DNA from: Catenulispora sp. MAP5-51
GTDB lineage: Bacteria > Actinomycetota > Actinomycetes > Streptomycetales > Catenulisporaceae
Length of the DNA: 64,000 nucleotides
Direction: 5' to 3'
NCBI RefSeq assembly: GCF_041261205.1
Contig: NZ_JBGCCH010000001.1
Coordinates: 1 to 64,000 of the forward strand
A model generated the notes under the pieces. It was not told the DNA's origin and ran no database searches. It saw only the letters and a program-made list of their open reading frames with translations. Positions 55,370 through 63,560 of the stretch are shown here, piece after piece (within the stretch, counting starts at the first letter, position 1; every line of letters begins with the position of its first letter). A program made the translations under genes and the position numbers.

Positions 55370-58300
55370 ATGGCACGACCGGCGAATCAGCCCTTCAACT
55401 CCTCGCGGCGCAGCGTCCTGGCAGCCGGATCGACGCTGCTGGCCGGCTTCGCCCTGGACCTCACGCTCCCCAGCGCCGGCTTCGCCGCCGAGCCCGCCGC
55501 GGCCGCCGGCCGGCCCTCGACGCCGGGGGAGCTGGCCCTGTACCGGCCGGTCGAGGTCTCCTCGACGGACTACGCGGCCACGCCCGCCGAGTTCGCGGTC
55601 GACAAGGTGACGCTGGCCGGGGTCCGGGGCACCGGATGGCGCGCCGCCGACGGCGATCCGCAATGGATATCGGTGGACCTGCAGGCGGTGTGCCAGGTGA
55701 CCTCCGTCCATCTGACGTTCGAAGCGGCGGCCGGGGATCCGGTGTTCGTCAAGCCGACCTCCGGCAACCCGTGGGACGGGACCACCGGGCAGGAGAACCT
55801 GTCGAGCTACGCGACGGCCTTCATCATCGAGACCTCCACGGACAAGACGTCGTGGACCAGCGTGTATCAGACCACGACGGGTACCGGCGGGGCGATGGTC
55901 ATCGACCTCGCCACCCCGGCCTCGGCGCGGTGGGTGCGGTTGACCTCGACCCGGCGCTCGGACGCGAATCCGGTCGGGCTCAACGGTTTCGAGGTGTACG
56001 GCACCGCGCCGACCCCGCGGCCTTCCGCCACCGGCTGGACCGACTGGGGGACGCACGACCACCGGCCGCCCGCGCTCACCGTGGCCGGCGACGGTACCGT
56101 GCCGCTGGAATCGGGGTGGGTGCTGACGCTGGACGACTGGGCTCCGGCTTCCGGCGACGGGACCGCGTTGTCCCGTCCGACTGTGGACACCAGTGCGTGG
56201 CTGCCCGCACTGGTCCCCGGCACGGTCCTGGCCTCCCTCGTCGAGCAGGGACACCTGCCCGATCCGGTCGCGGGGTTCAACAACCTGCACATTCCCGAGG
56301 CGCTGTCCCGGCATTCCTGGTGGTACAAGCGCGACTTCGCATTGCCCCACTCCCTGCCCACCGGCTCGGGACGCCGCATCTGGCTGGAGTTCGACGGCGT
56401 CAACCACCACGCCGACGTGTTCCTCAACGGCGCGCAGGTCGGCAGCCTCACCTATCCGTTCGCGCGCGCCGCGATCGACGTGACCTCGCATCTGGTGTCC
56501 GGCGAGCAGTCGGTCGCGGTGAAGATCACGCCGATGCCGTTCCCCGGCAGCCCCGGAGACAAGGGCCCGGCCGGACAGTCGTGGGTGGACGCCGGCGCGC
56601 CGATGATGAATCAGAACTCGCCGACGTACCTGGCGGCCTCCGGCTGGGACTGGATGCCGGCCGTGCGCGACCGGGTCAGCGGCATCTGGAACCATGTGCG
56701 GCTGCGTTCCACCGGGGATGTGGTGATCGGCGATCCGCGCGTCGACACGGTGTTGCCGAAGCTGCCCGATACCTCTACCGCCGCGGTGACCATCGTGGTG
56801 CCGGTACGCAACGCCTCATCGAGCGCCGTGAGTGCGACGGTGACAGCATCCTTTGATGCCGTGCGCGTCACTCAGACCGCAACCGTACCTGCGGGCCAGA
56901 GCCGTGATGTCGTCTTCGCTCCCGCGCAGTTCGCGCAGCTGAACCTGAGCAACCCCAAGCTGTGGTGGCCGAACGGCTATGGCGATGCCGACCTGCACGA
57001 CTTGCATCTGGCCGTCACCGTCGGCGGCCGCAGCAGCGACCAGCGCACCACCCGCTTCGGCATCCGGCAGTACGACTACGAATACAAGACACCGCTGACG
57101 TTCGTCGCGACCGGCGACGCCTATACCCAGACGGTGCGCCTCGGCGCGCGGCAGGCCCGGTACGTCCGGATCAACTGCCAGACGCGGGCCACCGGCTGGG
57201 GCTTCTCCATCTGGACGCTGGCCGTCACCGATAGCAGCGCACCCGGCACCGATCTGGCGGTGCACCAGCCGGTCACCGCCTCGTCGCAGGACCCTTCCAA
57301 TCCCGCCGCCGACGTCACCGACGGGAACTCCGGCACGCGCTGGTCCTCGGACTACGCGGACGACCAGTGGATCGAGGTCGACCTCGGCGCGTCGGTGTCC
57401 TTCGACCAGGTGGCCGTCACCTGGGAGCAGGCGTATGCGGGCACTTACTCCGTGCAGGTCTCGGCCGACGGCTCGACGTGGACCGACGCCGGCAGCGTGG
57501 ACAACACGGTGATCCCGTTGCCGTTCAACGGGGGAGACGCGAGCCTGGACGTCGAGACGTTCGCCGCGGCCTCGGGGCGCTTCGTGCGGATCGGTTTCGG
57601 TGTGCGCCAGACCAGCTGGGGCAACTCGCTGTGGACCCTGTCGGTCATCGACAGCGCCGACTCCGGCACCGATCTGGCGCTGCATCAGCCGGTCACCGCC
57701 TCGTCGCAGGACCCTTCCAACCCCGCCGCCAACGCCACCGACGGCAACAGCGGCACCCGCTGGTCCTCCGACTACGCCGACGACCAGTGGATCCAGGTCG
57801 ACCTCGGCGCGACGCACAGCTTCGACAAGGTCGCGATCCTGTGGGAGCAGGCCTACCCGAAGACGTACGTCATTCAGGTCTCCGACGACGGCTCGGCCTG
57901 GACGGACGTCAAGACGGTCGGCCTGGCCCCGGAGTCGCTGAAGATCAGTGTCAATGGTGTCAGGGTCCTGTGCCGCGGCGGGAACTGGGGCTGGGACGAG
58001 CTGCTGCGCCGGATGTCCGCCGAGCGCATGGACGCGGCGCTGCGCATGCACCGCGACATGAACTTCACGATGGTCCGCAACTGGGTCGCCGCCAGCAACC
58101 GCGAGGAGTTCTACGAAGCCTGCGACGCCTTCGGCCTGCTGGTCTGGAACGACTTCCCCAACGCCTGGGGTATGGACCCGCCGGACCACGACGCGTACAA
58201 CACGCTCGCCGCGGACACCGTGCTGCGCTACCGCATCCACCCGAGCGTGGCCGTCTGGTGCGGTGCCAACGAGGGCAACCCGCCCCAGCCGATCGACGAC

Positions 58301-59455
58301 GGCATGCGCGCCGCCGTGACCACCGGCGCCCCCGGCATCCTGTACCAGAGCAACTCCGCCGGCGGGAACATCACCGGCGGCGGCCCGTACTACTGGATCG
58401 AGCCCGCGAGCTACTTCGACCCGGCCACCTACGGCAGCCACAGCTTCGGCTTCCACACCGAGATCGGCATGCCGGTCGTCCCCACCGTGCCGAGCCTGCA
58501 GGCCATGGCCGGCGACCAGCCCGCCTGGCCCATCGGGGGTCCGTGGTACTACCACGACTGGAGCGAACACGGGAACCAGTCGCCCTCGATCTATCAGGGC
58601 GCCATCGAAGCCCGCCTACAGCCCTCGGACACCCTCGACGACTTCGCCCGCAAGGCCCAGTTCGTCAACTTCGAGAACGCCCGCGCCATGTTCGAGGCCT
58701 GGAACGCCAACCTGTGGGCGGACGCCAGCGGCCTGATGCTGTGGATGTCGCACCCGGCCTGGCACAGCACGGTGTGGCAGACCTACGACTACGACTTCGA
58801 CGTGAACGGAATGTACTACGGCGCACGCACGGGCTGCGAGCCGATCCACGTGCAGGCCGACCCGGTGAACTGGCAGGTCATGGCCCTCAACCACACGCCG
58901 GGGACGCTGACCGGGGTGACGGTGTCGGCGCAGTTGTTCACCCTGTCGGGCAGCCAGATCGGTCCGGCGCAGACTGCCACGATCAACGTCGCCGCGGCAG
59001 GCAGTGCGAAGGCCTTCGCCCTGCCGTGGACCGACGCGTTGCCCGACCTGCACCTGCTGCGCCTGACGCTTCGAGACGCATCCGGCCGCCAGCTGTCGCA
59101 GAACACGTATTGGCGCTACCGTGCGCCATCGGCCATGCAGGCCCTGAACACGATGCCGCACACACGCCTCACGGCATCCCTGGGCCGCATGACCACCAGC
59201 CCCGACGGCCGCCACCACGCCACGGCGACGGTCGGCAACCACGGCTCGTCCATCGCGGCAATGGTCAGACTGTCGCTGCTGAACCGCACCACCGGCGACC
59301 GGATCCTGCCGACGCTCTACGACGACAACTACATATGGCTGCTGCCCGGCGAGACCCGCACCCTCGGCGTCTCCTTCCCGGCTGGCGCGCTGGCGTCCGG
59401 GGTACCGGAACTGCATGCCGAGGGCTACAACACGGCAGCGGTCATCGCAGGCTGA
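55370..59455 (+). CDS. Tat-secreted GH2 exo-glycosidase with inserted discoidin-like domains
   Basis: A 1361-aa enzyme. A Tat signal (SSRRSVLAAGSTLLAGFALD) is followed by an F5/8-type C (CBM32-like) domain (about 55-210) and the GH2 sugar-binding and Ig-like domains (about 240-575). The barrel (from about 852, CRGGNWGWDELLRRMSAERM) has acid/base Glu968 in WCGANEGN and nucleophile Glu1031 in FHTEIGMP, and beta domains follow to the C-terminus. The GGNWGWDE and CGANEGN motifs are closest to exo-beta-D-glucosaminidase/beta-mannosidase-type GH2 enzymes. Residues about 575-850 are an insertion between the Ig-like domain and the barrel, made of tandem discoidin-like units that share the segment HQPVTASSQDPSNPAA. 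It is last in the operon and a hairpin follows. Confidence 0.92.
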   Translation: MARPANQPFNSSRRSVLAAGSTLLAGFALDLTLPSAGFAAEPAAAAGRPSTPGELALYRPVEVSSTDYAATPAEFAVDKVTLAGVRGTGWRAADGDPQWISVDLQAVCQVTSVHLTFEAAAGDPVFVKPTSGNPWDGTTGQENLSSYATAFIIETSTDKTSWTSVYQTTTGTGGAMVIDLATPASARWVRLTSTRRSDANPVGLNGFEVYGTAPTPRPSATGWTDWGTHDHRPPALTVAGDGTVPLESGWVLTLDDWAPASGDGTALSRPTVDTSAWLPALVPGTVLASLVEQGHLPDPVAGFNNLHIPEALSRHSWWYKRDFALPHSLPTGSGRRIWLEFDGVNHHADVFLNGAQVGSLTYPFARAAIDVTSHLVSGEQSVAVKITPMPFPGSPGDKGPAGQSWVDAGAPMMNQNSPTYLAASGWDWMPAVRDRVSGIWNHVRLRSTGDVVIGDPRVDTVLPKLPDTSTAAVTIVVPVRNASSSAVSATVTASFDAVRVTQTATVPAGQSRDVVFAPAQFAQLNLSNPKLWWPNGYGDADLHDLHLAVTVGGRSSDQRTTRFGIRQYDYEYKTPLTFVATGDAYTQTVRLGARQARYVRINCQTRATGWGFSIWTLAVTDSSAPGTDLAVHQPVTASSQDPSNPAADVTDGNSGTRWSSDYADDQWIEVDLGASVSFDQVAVTWEQAYAGTYSVQVSADGSTWTDAGSVDNTVIPLPFNGGDASLDVETFAAASGRFVRIGFGVRQTSWGNSLWTLSVIDSADSGTDLALHQPVTASSQDPSNPAANATDGNSGTRWSSDYADDQWIQVDLGATHSFDKVAILWEQAYPKTYVIQVSDDGSAWTDVKTVGLAPESLKISVNGVRVLCRGGNWGWDELLRRMSAERMDAALRMHRDMNFTMVRNWVAASNREEFYEACDAFGLLVWNDFPNAWGMDPPDHDAYNTLAADTVLRYRIHPSVAVWCGANEGNPPQPIDDGMRAAVTTGAPGILYQSNSAGGNITGGGPYYWIEPASYFDPATYGSHSFGFHTEIGMPVVPTVPSLQAMAGDQPAWPIGGPWYYHDWSEHGNQSPSIYQGAIEARLQPSDTLDDFARKAQFVNFENARAMFEAWNANLWADASGLMLWMSHPAWHSTVWQTYDYDFDVNGMYYGARTGCEPIHVQADPVNWQVMALNHTPGTLTGVTVSAQLFTLSGSQIGPAQTATINVAAAGSAKAFALPWTDALPDLHLLRLTLRDASGRQLSQNTYWRYRAPSAMQALNTMPHTRLTASLGRMTTSPDGRHHATATVGNHGSSIAAMVRLSLLNRTTGDRILPTLYDDNYIWLLPGETRTLGVSFPAGALASGVPELHAEGYNTAAVIAG

Positions 59456-59467
59456 TACCGCGTCGGC

Positions 59468-59498
59468 GGCCGCCGCTCCGCTCGTTGGTGCGGCGGCC
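59468..59498 (+). terminator. Hairpin terminator after the glycan operon
   Basis: GGCCGCCGC (59468-59476) and GCGGCGGCC (59490-59498) form a perfect 9-bp stem with a 13-nt loop, 12 bp after the GH2 stop. It separates the operon from the tRNA genes. Confidence 0.65.
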
Positions 59499-59545
59499 AG
59501 GAAAACCATTCGCAATTCAAGCCATCCACCGGCGACAATCATTCC

Positions 59546-59621
59546 GACGGGATGGGGAAGTTCGGTCGTTCTCGCGGGCCTCATAAGCCCGAGGTCGCCG
59601 GTTCGAATCCGGCTCCCGTCA
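59546..59621 (+). tRNA. tRNA with CAT anticodon (Met-like), atypical
   Basis: The 76 nt fold as a full cloverleaf. The acceptor is GACGGGA/TCCCGTC, 7 perfect pairs, with discriminator A. The D stem is GGGA/TCTC and the anticodon stem CGGGC/GCCCG with loop CTCATAA. The T arm is GCCGG-TTCGAAT-CCGGC. Anticodon CAT is at 59582-59584. It lacks the initiator signature (position 1-72 is a G-C pair, and the anticodon stem does not have three G-C pairs at 29-31), so it is an elongator-Met-like or lysidine-type Ile tRNA. CCA is not encoded. The D-loop sequence is unusual. Confidence 0.8.
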
Positions 59622-59625
59622 CTTC

Positions 59626-59697
59626 GGGCTTATGGTGTCAACGGCAGCACGGCCGCCTTGCACGCGGCTGGTCCGGGTTCGAATCCCGGTGGGTCCA
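59626..59697 (+). tRNA. tRNA-Ala (TGC anticodon), atypical
   Basis: The 72 nt fold as a cloverleaf, 4 nt after the first tRNA. The acceptor GGGCTTA/TGGGTCC includes G-U wobbles at positions 3-70, 5-68 and 6-67, and discriminator A. The D stem is GTGT/GCAC, the anticodon stem GCCGC/GCGGC with loop CTTGCAC, and the T arm CCGGG-TTCGAAT-CCCGG. Anticodon TGC is at 59659-59661. G3-U70 is the classical alanine identity element, so charging with alanine is expected. The short D-loop and weak acceptor differ from normal tRNA-Ala. CCA is not encoded. Confidence 0.75.
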
Positions 59698-59747
59698 CAG
59701 AACGGCGGCGGCTCCCGGTGAGTGGTCGGTCTGAAGATTGCTTTTCC

Positions 59748-60710
59748 TCAGAACCCCAGCTTCTTCAGGCTGCAAATCATCGGCCGCACCTGACTTGTAT
59801 AAGCATCCACATTCGCCCAGTACCCCGCCGCCACGCCGGAGACGCCGGTCGCCGCTGCCGTGAGTTGCGCGCACGTCGCGCCGTCGGAGGGGGGCTTGCT
59901 GCGGCCGAGGCCGGCGAGGAAGAGGGCGGCGGGGTTTGCTGCCTTGACTTGGTTGGCGACCCTTGTGGTGATTGAGGTGTAGGTGGGGGCGTCGAGTTCG
60001 AGTTGTTGGCCCTGGTATTCGAAGATGTCGCCGGGGGCGAGGTACTGGGCCGCGGCGGCCAGGTTGTGGCGGATGAAGGCGTTGTAGTCCATGCCGTGGT
60101 CGTGGGCGGTGAGTGGGTACTGCGGGTTCCGGCCCGGGTAGGCGGGGTTGGGGGAGTTGTTGCACAGGTCGTTGCCGGGGGACAAGACCACTCGCAGGTT
60201 GTGGCTGTGGGCCGTGACGCAGAATTCCTGCGCGTAGCTGATCTGCGTGTGCCGGTTCAGCAGCCATGAGCCCTGTTCGATGTCCGGGGTGTCGGACCAT
60301 GACTCCGCGTCGTACTGCACGGCCTGCACCCAGGTCGGCAGGCCGGCGGCGATCGCGTCCACGAGGCCGGTCGTCCCGTTCTGATAGCTCTCGAACCTCA
60401 GTACCGCGACGCCGCTGTAGCCGGCCGGGATCGGTGAGGCGATGGTGTTGTCGCCGGCGTACGTGGTGCTGAACCATGTGCGACCGGTGTTGAACGCGCT
60501 TTGGCAGACCGCCGGACTGCCGGAGAGCACGGGGTCGGCGAGGTTGTCGAACGCTTCGCGGGCCAGCAGCCAGGTCAGCTCAGGCGCCTGATGGGTGGCG
60601 GCGGACGCGGTGGACGTGCCGAGCACCGAGGCCGTGACGGCGATCCCGGCCGCCGCACCGCTGTCGCGGATGAACTGCCTGCGGGTCCTGGAAGTGCTGG
60701 AAACCGACAT
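59748..60710 (-). CDS. Tat-secreted protein of unknown function, paralogue of the lipoprotein at 60745
   Basis: A 320-aa exported protein with a twin-arginine-type signal (SRTRRQFIRDSGAAAG, cleavage after SASA near residue 37). The mature part alternates strands and helices like a TIM barrel: VLRFESYQNG, AVQYDAESWSDTPDIEQ, LRVVLSPGNDLCNNSP, DIFEYQGQQLELD. The segment YDAESWSDTPDIEQ is shared with the neighbouring lipoprotein (YDAEHWSKTPDDEQ), and both continue with a similar HSHNLRVVLSPGNDL-type strand. Conserved Asp/Glu on strand ends suggest a glycosidase-like active site, but I know no named family. It is the last gene of a minus-strand cluster with a polysaccharide synthase, 34 bp after the lipoprotein gene. 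Confidence 0.8.
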   Translation of the reverse strand: MSVSSTSRTRRQFIRDSGAAAGIAVTASVLGTSTASAATHQAPELTWLLAREAFDNLADPVLSGSPAVCQSAFNTGRTWFSTTYAGDNTIASPIPAGYSGVAVLRFESYQNGTTGLVDAIAAGLPTWVQAVQYDAESWSDTPDIEQGSWLLNRHTQISYAQEFCVTAHSHNLRVVLSPGNDLCNNSPNPAYPGRNPQYPLTAHDHGMDYNAFIRHNLAAAAQYLAPGDIFEYQGQQLELDAPTYTSITTRVANQVKAANPAALFLAGLGRSKPPSDGATCAQLTAAATGVSGVAAGYWANVDAYTSQVRPMICSLKKLGF

Positions 60711-60744
60711 GAGAGTGCCTTTCGCTACGTTGAATCAAGTTGAA

Positions 60745-61644
60745 TCAAGAAGAGAAGCCCGGCAGCCCGGCCAGCCGCCCGTCGGTCAAAGCCGCGACCG
60801 CGACATCCGGCCGGGGCGCGTTGCACTTCGGGCAGTCGCTGCCTTTGCCGGGGACGTTCATCCAGAACCCCGACACGTGTCCGGCCCCGGCGAGCATCGC
60901 GGCGACCAGCATGTCGGGCGTGATCGCCGAACCGTGCGGGTTGGTCGACAGTCCGGCGAGCACCGTCGCCGCCGGGTTGACCACCCGGATCTGCGCGGAG
61001 ACCTGCGCCACGAAGCTCCCGTAAGCTTTCGCGTCCCGCTCCAGGCTCTGCGCCTGGATGTCTACGACGTCGGCGAACCGTGCGGCCTCGGCCCCGATCC
61101 GCCGCCGCACGAACGCCGCCGCCGGGTCCGCGGCCTTCCCGCCGCCGGCGTTCACCAGGTCCATCGCGGGCGTCGCTATGAAGATCAGCCCGTGCGCGTG
61201 CGCGAGTTGAGCCGCACGCTGGTAGAACGCCGCCGGATCGCGCTGCTCGTCGTCCGGGGTCTTCGACCAGTGTTCCGCGTCGTAGATGACCGCGCGGATG
61301 TCCGGTCGCAGGGTGCCGCGACTCAGGGTGTCGTCGAGGTCTGTGAAGCTCTTGAACGACATGGTCGGCACGACCGGCACGACGGTCGCCGGGCGCTCGT
61401 TACCGGTCAGGATCTCGAAAACCTGCGCCCCGGAAAGCCGAGCACGCGCATGGGGATCCGCGGTGAGCGCGTTCAGCGCCGCCTTGGTCAGGATCCAACT
61501 GGCGCGGTTGCCGGCCGTTGTTTGAGGTGTGTGCGACCTGGATCCGTGGTGTGTGCCGGCGGAACAACCGGCGGAAATCGCCACCACCAGCGCGCAGACC
61601 GCCGCCCGCACCAACCCTGCCCGCACCAACCCCGCCCGCCTCAT
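60745..61644 (-). CDS. Lipoprotein with barrel-like domain, paralogue of the protein at 59748
   Basis: A 299-aa exported protein. A hydrophobic N-terminus ends in the lipobox SAGC, so it is anchored on the outer membrane face. The mature region carries AVIYDAEHWSKTPDDEQ, AHAHGLIFIATPAMDLV, DVVDIQAQSLERD and VLAGLSTNPHG, matching the strand order of its secreted paralogue downstream. Near the C-terminus CPKCNAPRPD adds a Cys-x2-Cys absent from the paralogue. Its ATG overlaps the stop of the GT2 synthase gene (ATGA at 61641-61644), so the two are translationally coupled. The role may be processing or binding of the polymer made by the synthase; this is inference. Confidence 0.8.
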   Translation of the reverse strand: MRRAGLVRAGLVRAAVCALVVAISAGCSAGTHHGSRSHTPQTTAGNRASWILTKAALNALTADPHARARLSGAQVFEILTGNERPATVVPVVPTMSFKSFTDLDDTLSRGTLRPDIRAVIYDAEHWSKTPDDEQRDPAAFYQRAAQLAHAHGLIFIATPAMDLVNAGGGKAADPAAAFVRRRIGAEAARFADVVDIQAQSLERDAKAYGSFVAQVSAQIRVVNPAATVLAGLSTNPHGSAITPDMLVAAMLAGAGHVSGFWMNVPGKGSDCPKCNAPRPDVAVAALTDGRLAGLPGFSS

Positions 61645-63560
61645 CGCGCAGCCCCCTGCCACCGCACCCGCAGCCGCCACGGCAGCTTGACCGGCCGCAT
61701 CCCGAACGACAGGAACGCCTCGATCATGAAGAACCTCTTGAGGAACGAGAACGGAATCCACAGCACCAGCCACGGCAACAGCCGCAGCCGCCGGTAGTAC
61801 GCCATCACCACCAGCCGCGGCACGAACGAGCTCACCTGGCTGACCAGCAGCAGCACCAGGAATCGCAGAACGTTGTGACGCACCGCCGGCTCCAGCACCG
61901 ACAACTCCAGCGTCAGCAGCAACATGGCTGTCCCGAACGGCTTGAGCAGCCCTTTGCCGGCCCCCAGCGGCATCTTGAACCAGTTGCGCGGCCCCGGCGC
62001 ACCGCACCCGAACGGCGTGTACGCGGCGAAGCTCATGATCCCGCCCTTGCACCACCGGAACCGCTGCACCCGCAGCTGGCGCACCGTGGTCGGGACGTCC
62101 TCGTAGGAGATCACCCGCGGATCGATGGCCGCCCGGTATCCCAGCCGCGCCATCGAGCAGGTGAAGAACACGTCCTCGCCGAGCGTGCCGTGCACGAATC
62201 CGCCGGTCGCCAGCGCCGGCAGCCGCCGGAACGCGCAGAACGTGCCCGGTACGCACGGCACCGCGTCGACCTCCGCCAGCATCACCCGCGCGAAGCCGAA
62301 GCTGAAGATCATCTCCAGCGCCCGCATCCGGTCGATCCACGTGGTGTACGGCTCCTTCGGCAGCACGAACGCCCCGACCAGGCCGATGTCCGGGTGGGCC
62401 AGGAAGTGCGGCACCGAGTACACGAAGGCGTTCGCGTCCAGCGCGCAGTCGGCGTCGATCCGGTAGACGTAGTCGGCGGTGCATTCGGCGAGCGCCAGGT
62501 TCAGCGCCATCGACTTGCCGGCGTGCTTGCCCTGGGTGACCTCCCCGCTCGCGTGTCCGAACTGCTCGATGACCGTTTCGGCCAGCGCGCGGGTGTCGTC
62601 GGTGGACCCGTCGTCGCACAGGATCACCCGGACCGGACCTCCGTACGCCGCGGCGGCGCGGTCGATGGAGCGCAGCGTCCGCTCGATGACCACCGCCTCG
62701 TTGTACGCCGGGATGATGACGTCCAGCGGCGGCCGCCGGGCATCGGGTTTCGGCGCCCCCGGCCCGGCGAACCGGACCAGGCCGAGCAGCACGTAGATGC
62801 TGTCCATGACCCCGGCCCGCAGCGCGCGCACGACCAGGAACGCGACGAGCAGATCGGCCCCGGCCTTCGCGATCAGCACCACCGCCAGACTCCCCATCAG
62901 GCACAACGAGGCGGCCAGGCACAGCAGCAGCACCAGCGTCTCCCGCCGCCGTCCCGGCTTCCTGGCCGGCACCTGGGTCACGCGCGGGAACTGGAAACTC
63001 GTGAAGGCGAAGCGGTACACAACGAAGAACGCGACCGATTCCTGCAACACCAGGTCGATCAGCGGCAGCGGACCGACCGAGGTGTGCAGTGCGCGCGCGA
63101 CCAGGGCCAGGACCGTGGTCGTCACGACCGACATCGCCAGGAACAACACGCCGTGCGCCGCGATCATCAGCCGCCGGCCGGGGGTGGCCGGCAGGACCAG
63201 CGCGGTGATCACCATGAATTCGAGCACTGTCGTGGGGACCAGCGGCAGCAGCTTGCCCGCGTAGTACGTGGCGAACGCGGGGTCGTGGACCACCGAGTCC
63301 AGCAGCCGGGCCACCAGGGCCCGGTACAGCTGGACGAACGGCGACGTGCGGAACGCCACGATCACCACGTTGGCGGCCATGACCAGCGTGAGGAAGACGA
63401 CGACCCGGGGGAGCGAGGGACGTTGGAACGGCGGGAGCCTGACCACGGTTCCCGAGCCCCGGTCCGAGTCGTCGAAGTGCCGTCCGAGCGGTTGTAAGAC
63501 CACGTACAGCAGGACGGCGATGTCCACGATCAGCAGTACGAGGCCTGACGTGTGCCTCAT
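61641..63560 (-). CDS. Membrane GT2 polysaccharide synthase
   Basis: A 639-aa integral membrane glycosyltransferase. About six N-terminal helices form a long extra membrane region (residues 1-about 260). A GT2 catalytic domain follows: LDVIIPAYNEAVVIERTLRS, DDGSTDDT, the metal-binding RIDADCAL, the catalytic GTLGEDVFF and the processive signature QRFRWCKG. C-terminal helices form the export channel. This is the hyaluronan/chitin/cellulose-synthase-like type that polymerises and extrudes a beta-glycan. The ATG at 63560 overlaps the adaptor gene stop (ATGA at 63557-63560); an upstream in-frame start at 63593 is less likely. Confidence 0.9.
   Translation of the reverse strand: MRHTSGLVLLIVDIAVLLYVVLQPLGRHFDDSDRGSGTVVRLPPFQRPSLPRVVVFLTLVMAANVVIVAFRTSPFVQLYRALVARLLDSVVHDPAFATYYAGKLLPLVPTTVLEFMVITALVLPATPGRRLMIAAHGVLFLAMSVVTTTVLALVARALHTSVGPLPLIDLVLQESVAFFVVYRFAFTSFQFPRVTQVPARKPGRRRETLVLLLCLAASLCLMGSLAVVLIAKAGADLLVAFLVVRALRAGVMDSIYVLLGLVRFAGPGAPKPDARRPPLDVIIPAYNEAVVIERTLRSIDRAAAAYGGPVRVILCDDGSTDDTRALAETVIEQFGHASGEVTQGKHAGKSMALNLALAECTADYVYRIDADCALDANAFVYSVPHFLAHPDIGLVGAFVLPKEPYTTWIDRMRALEMIFSFGFARVMLAEVDAVPCVPGTFCAFRRLPALATGGFVHGTLGEDVFFTCSMARLGYRAAIDPRVISYEDVPTTVRQLRVQRFRWCKGGIMSFAAYTPFGCGAPGPRNWFKMPLGAGKGLLKPFGTAMLLLTLELSVLEPAVRHNVLRFLVLLLVSQVSSFVPRLVVMAYYRRLRLLPWLVLWIPFSFLKRFFMIEAFLSFGMRPVKLPWRLRVRWQGAAR

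Noticed and set aside
61518-63497. 659-codon plus-strand frame rich in Gln, His and Arg
   Set aside because: Antisense to the GT2 synthase, which has its full catalytic signature and coupled neighbours.
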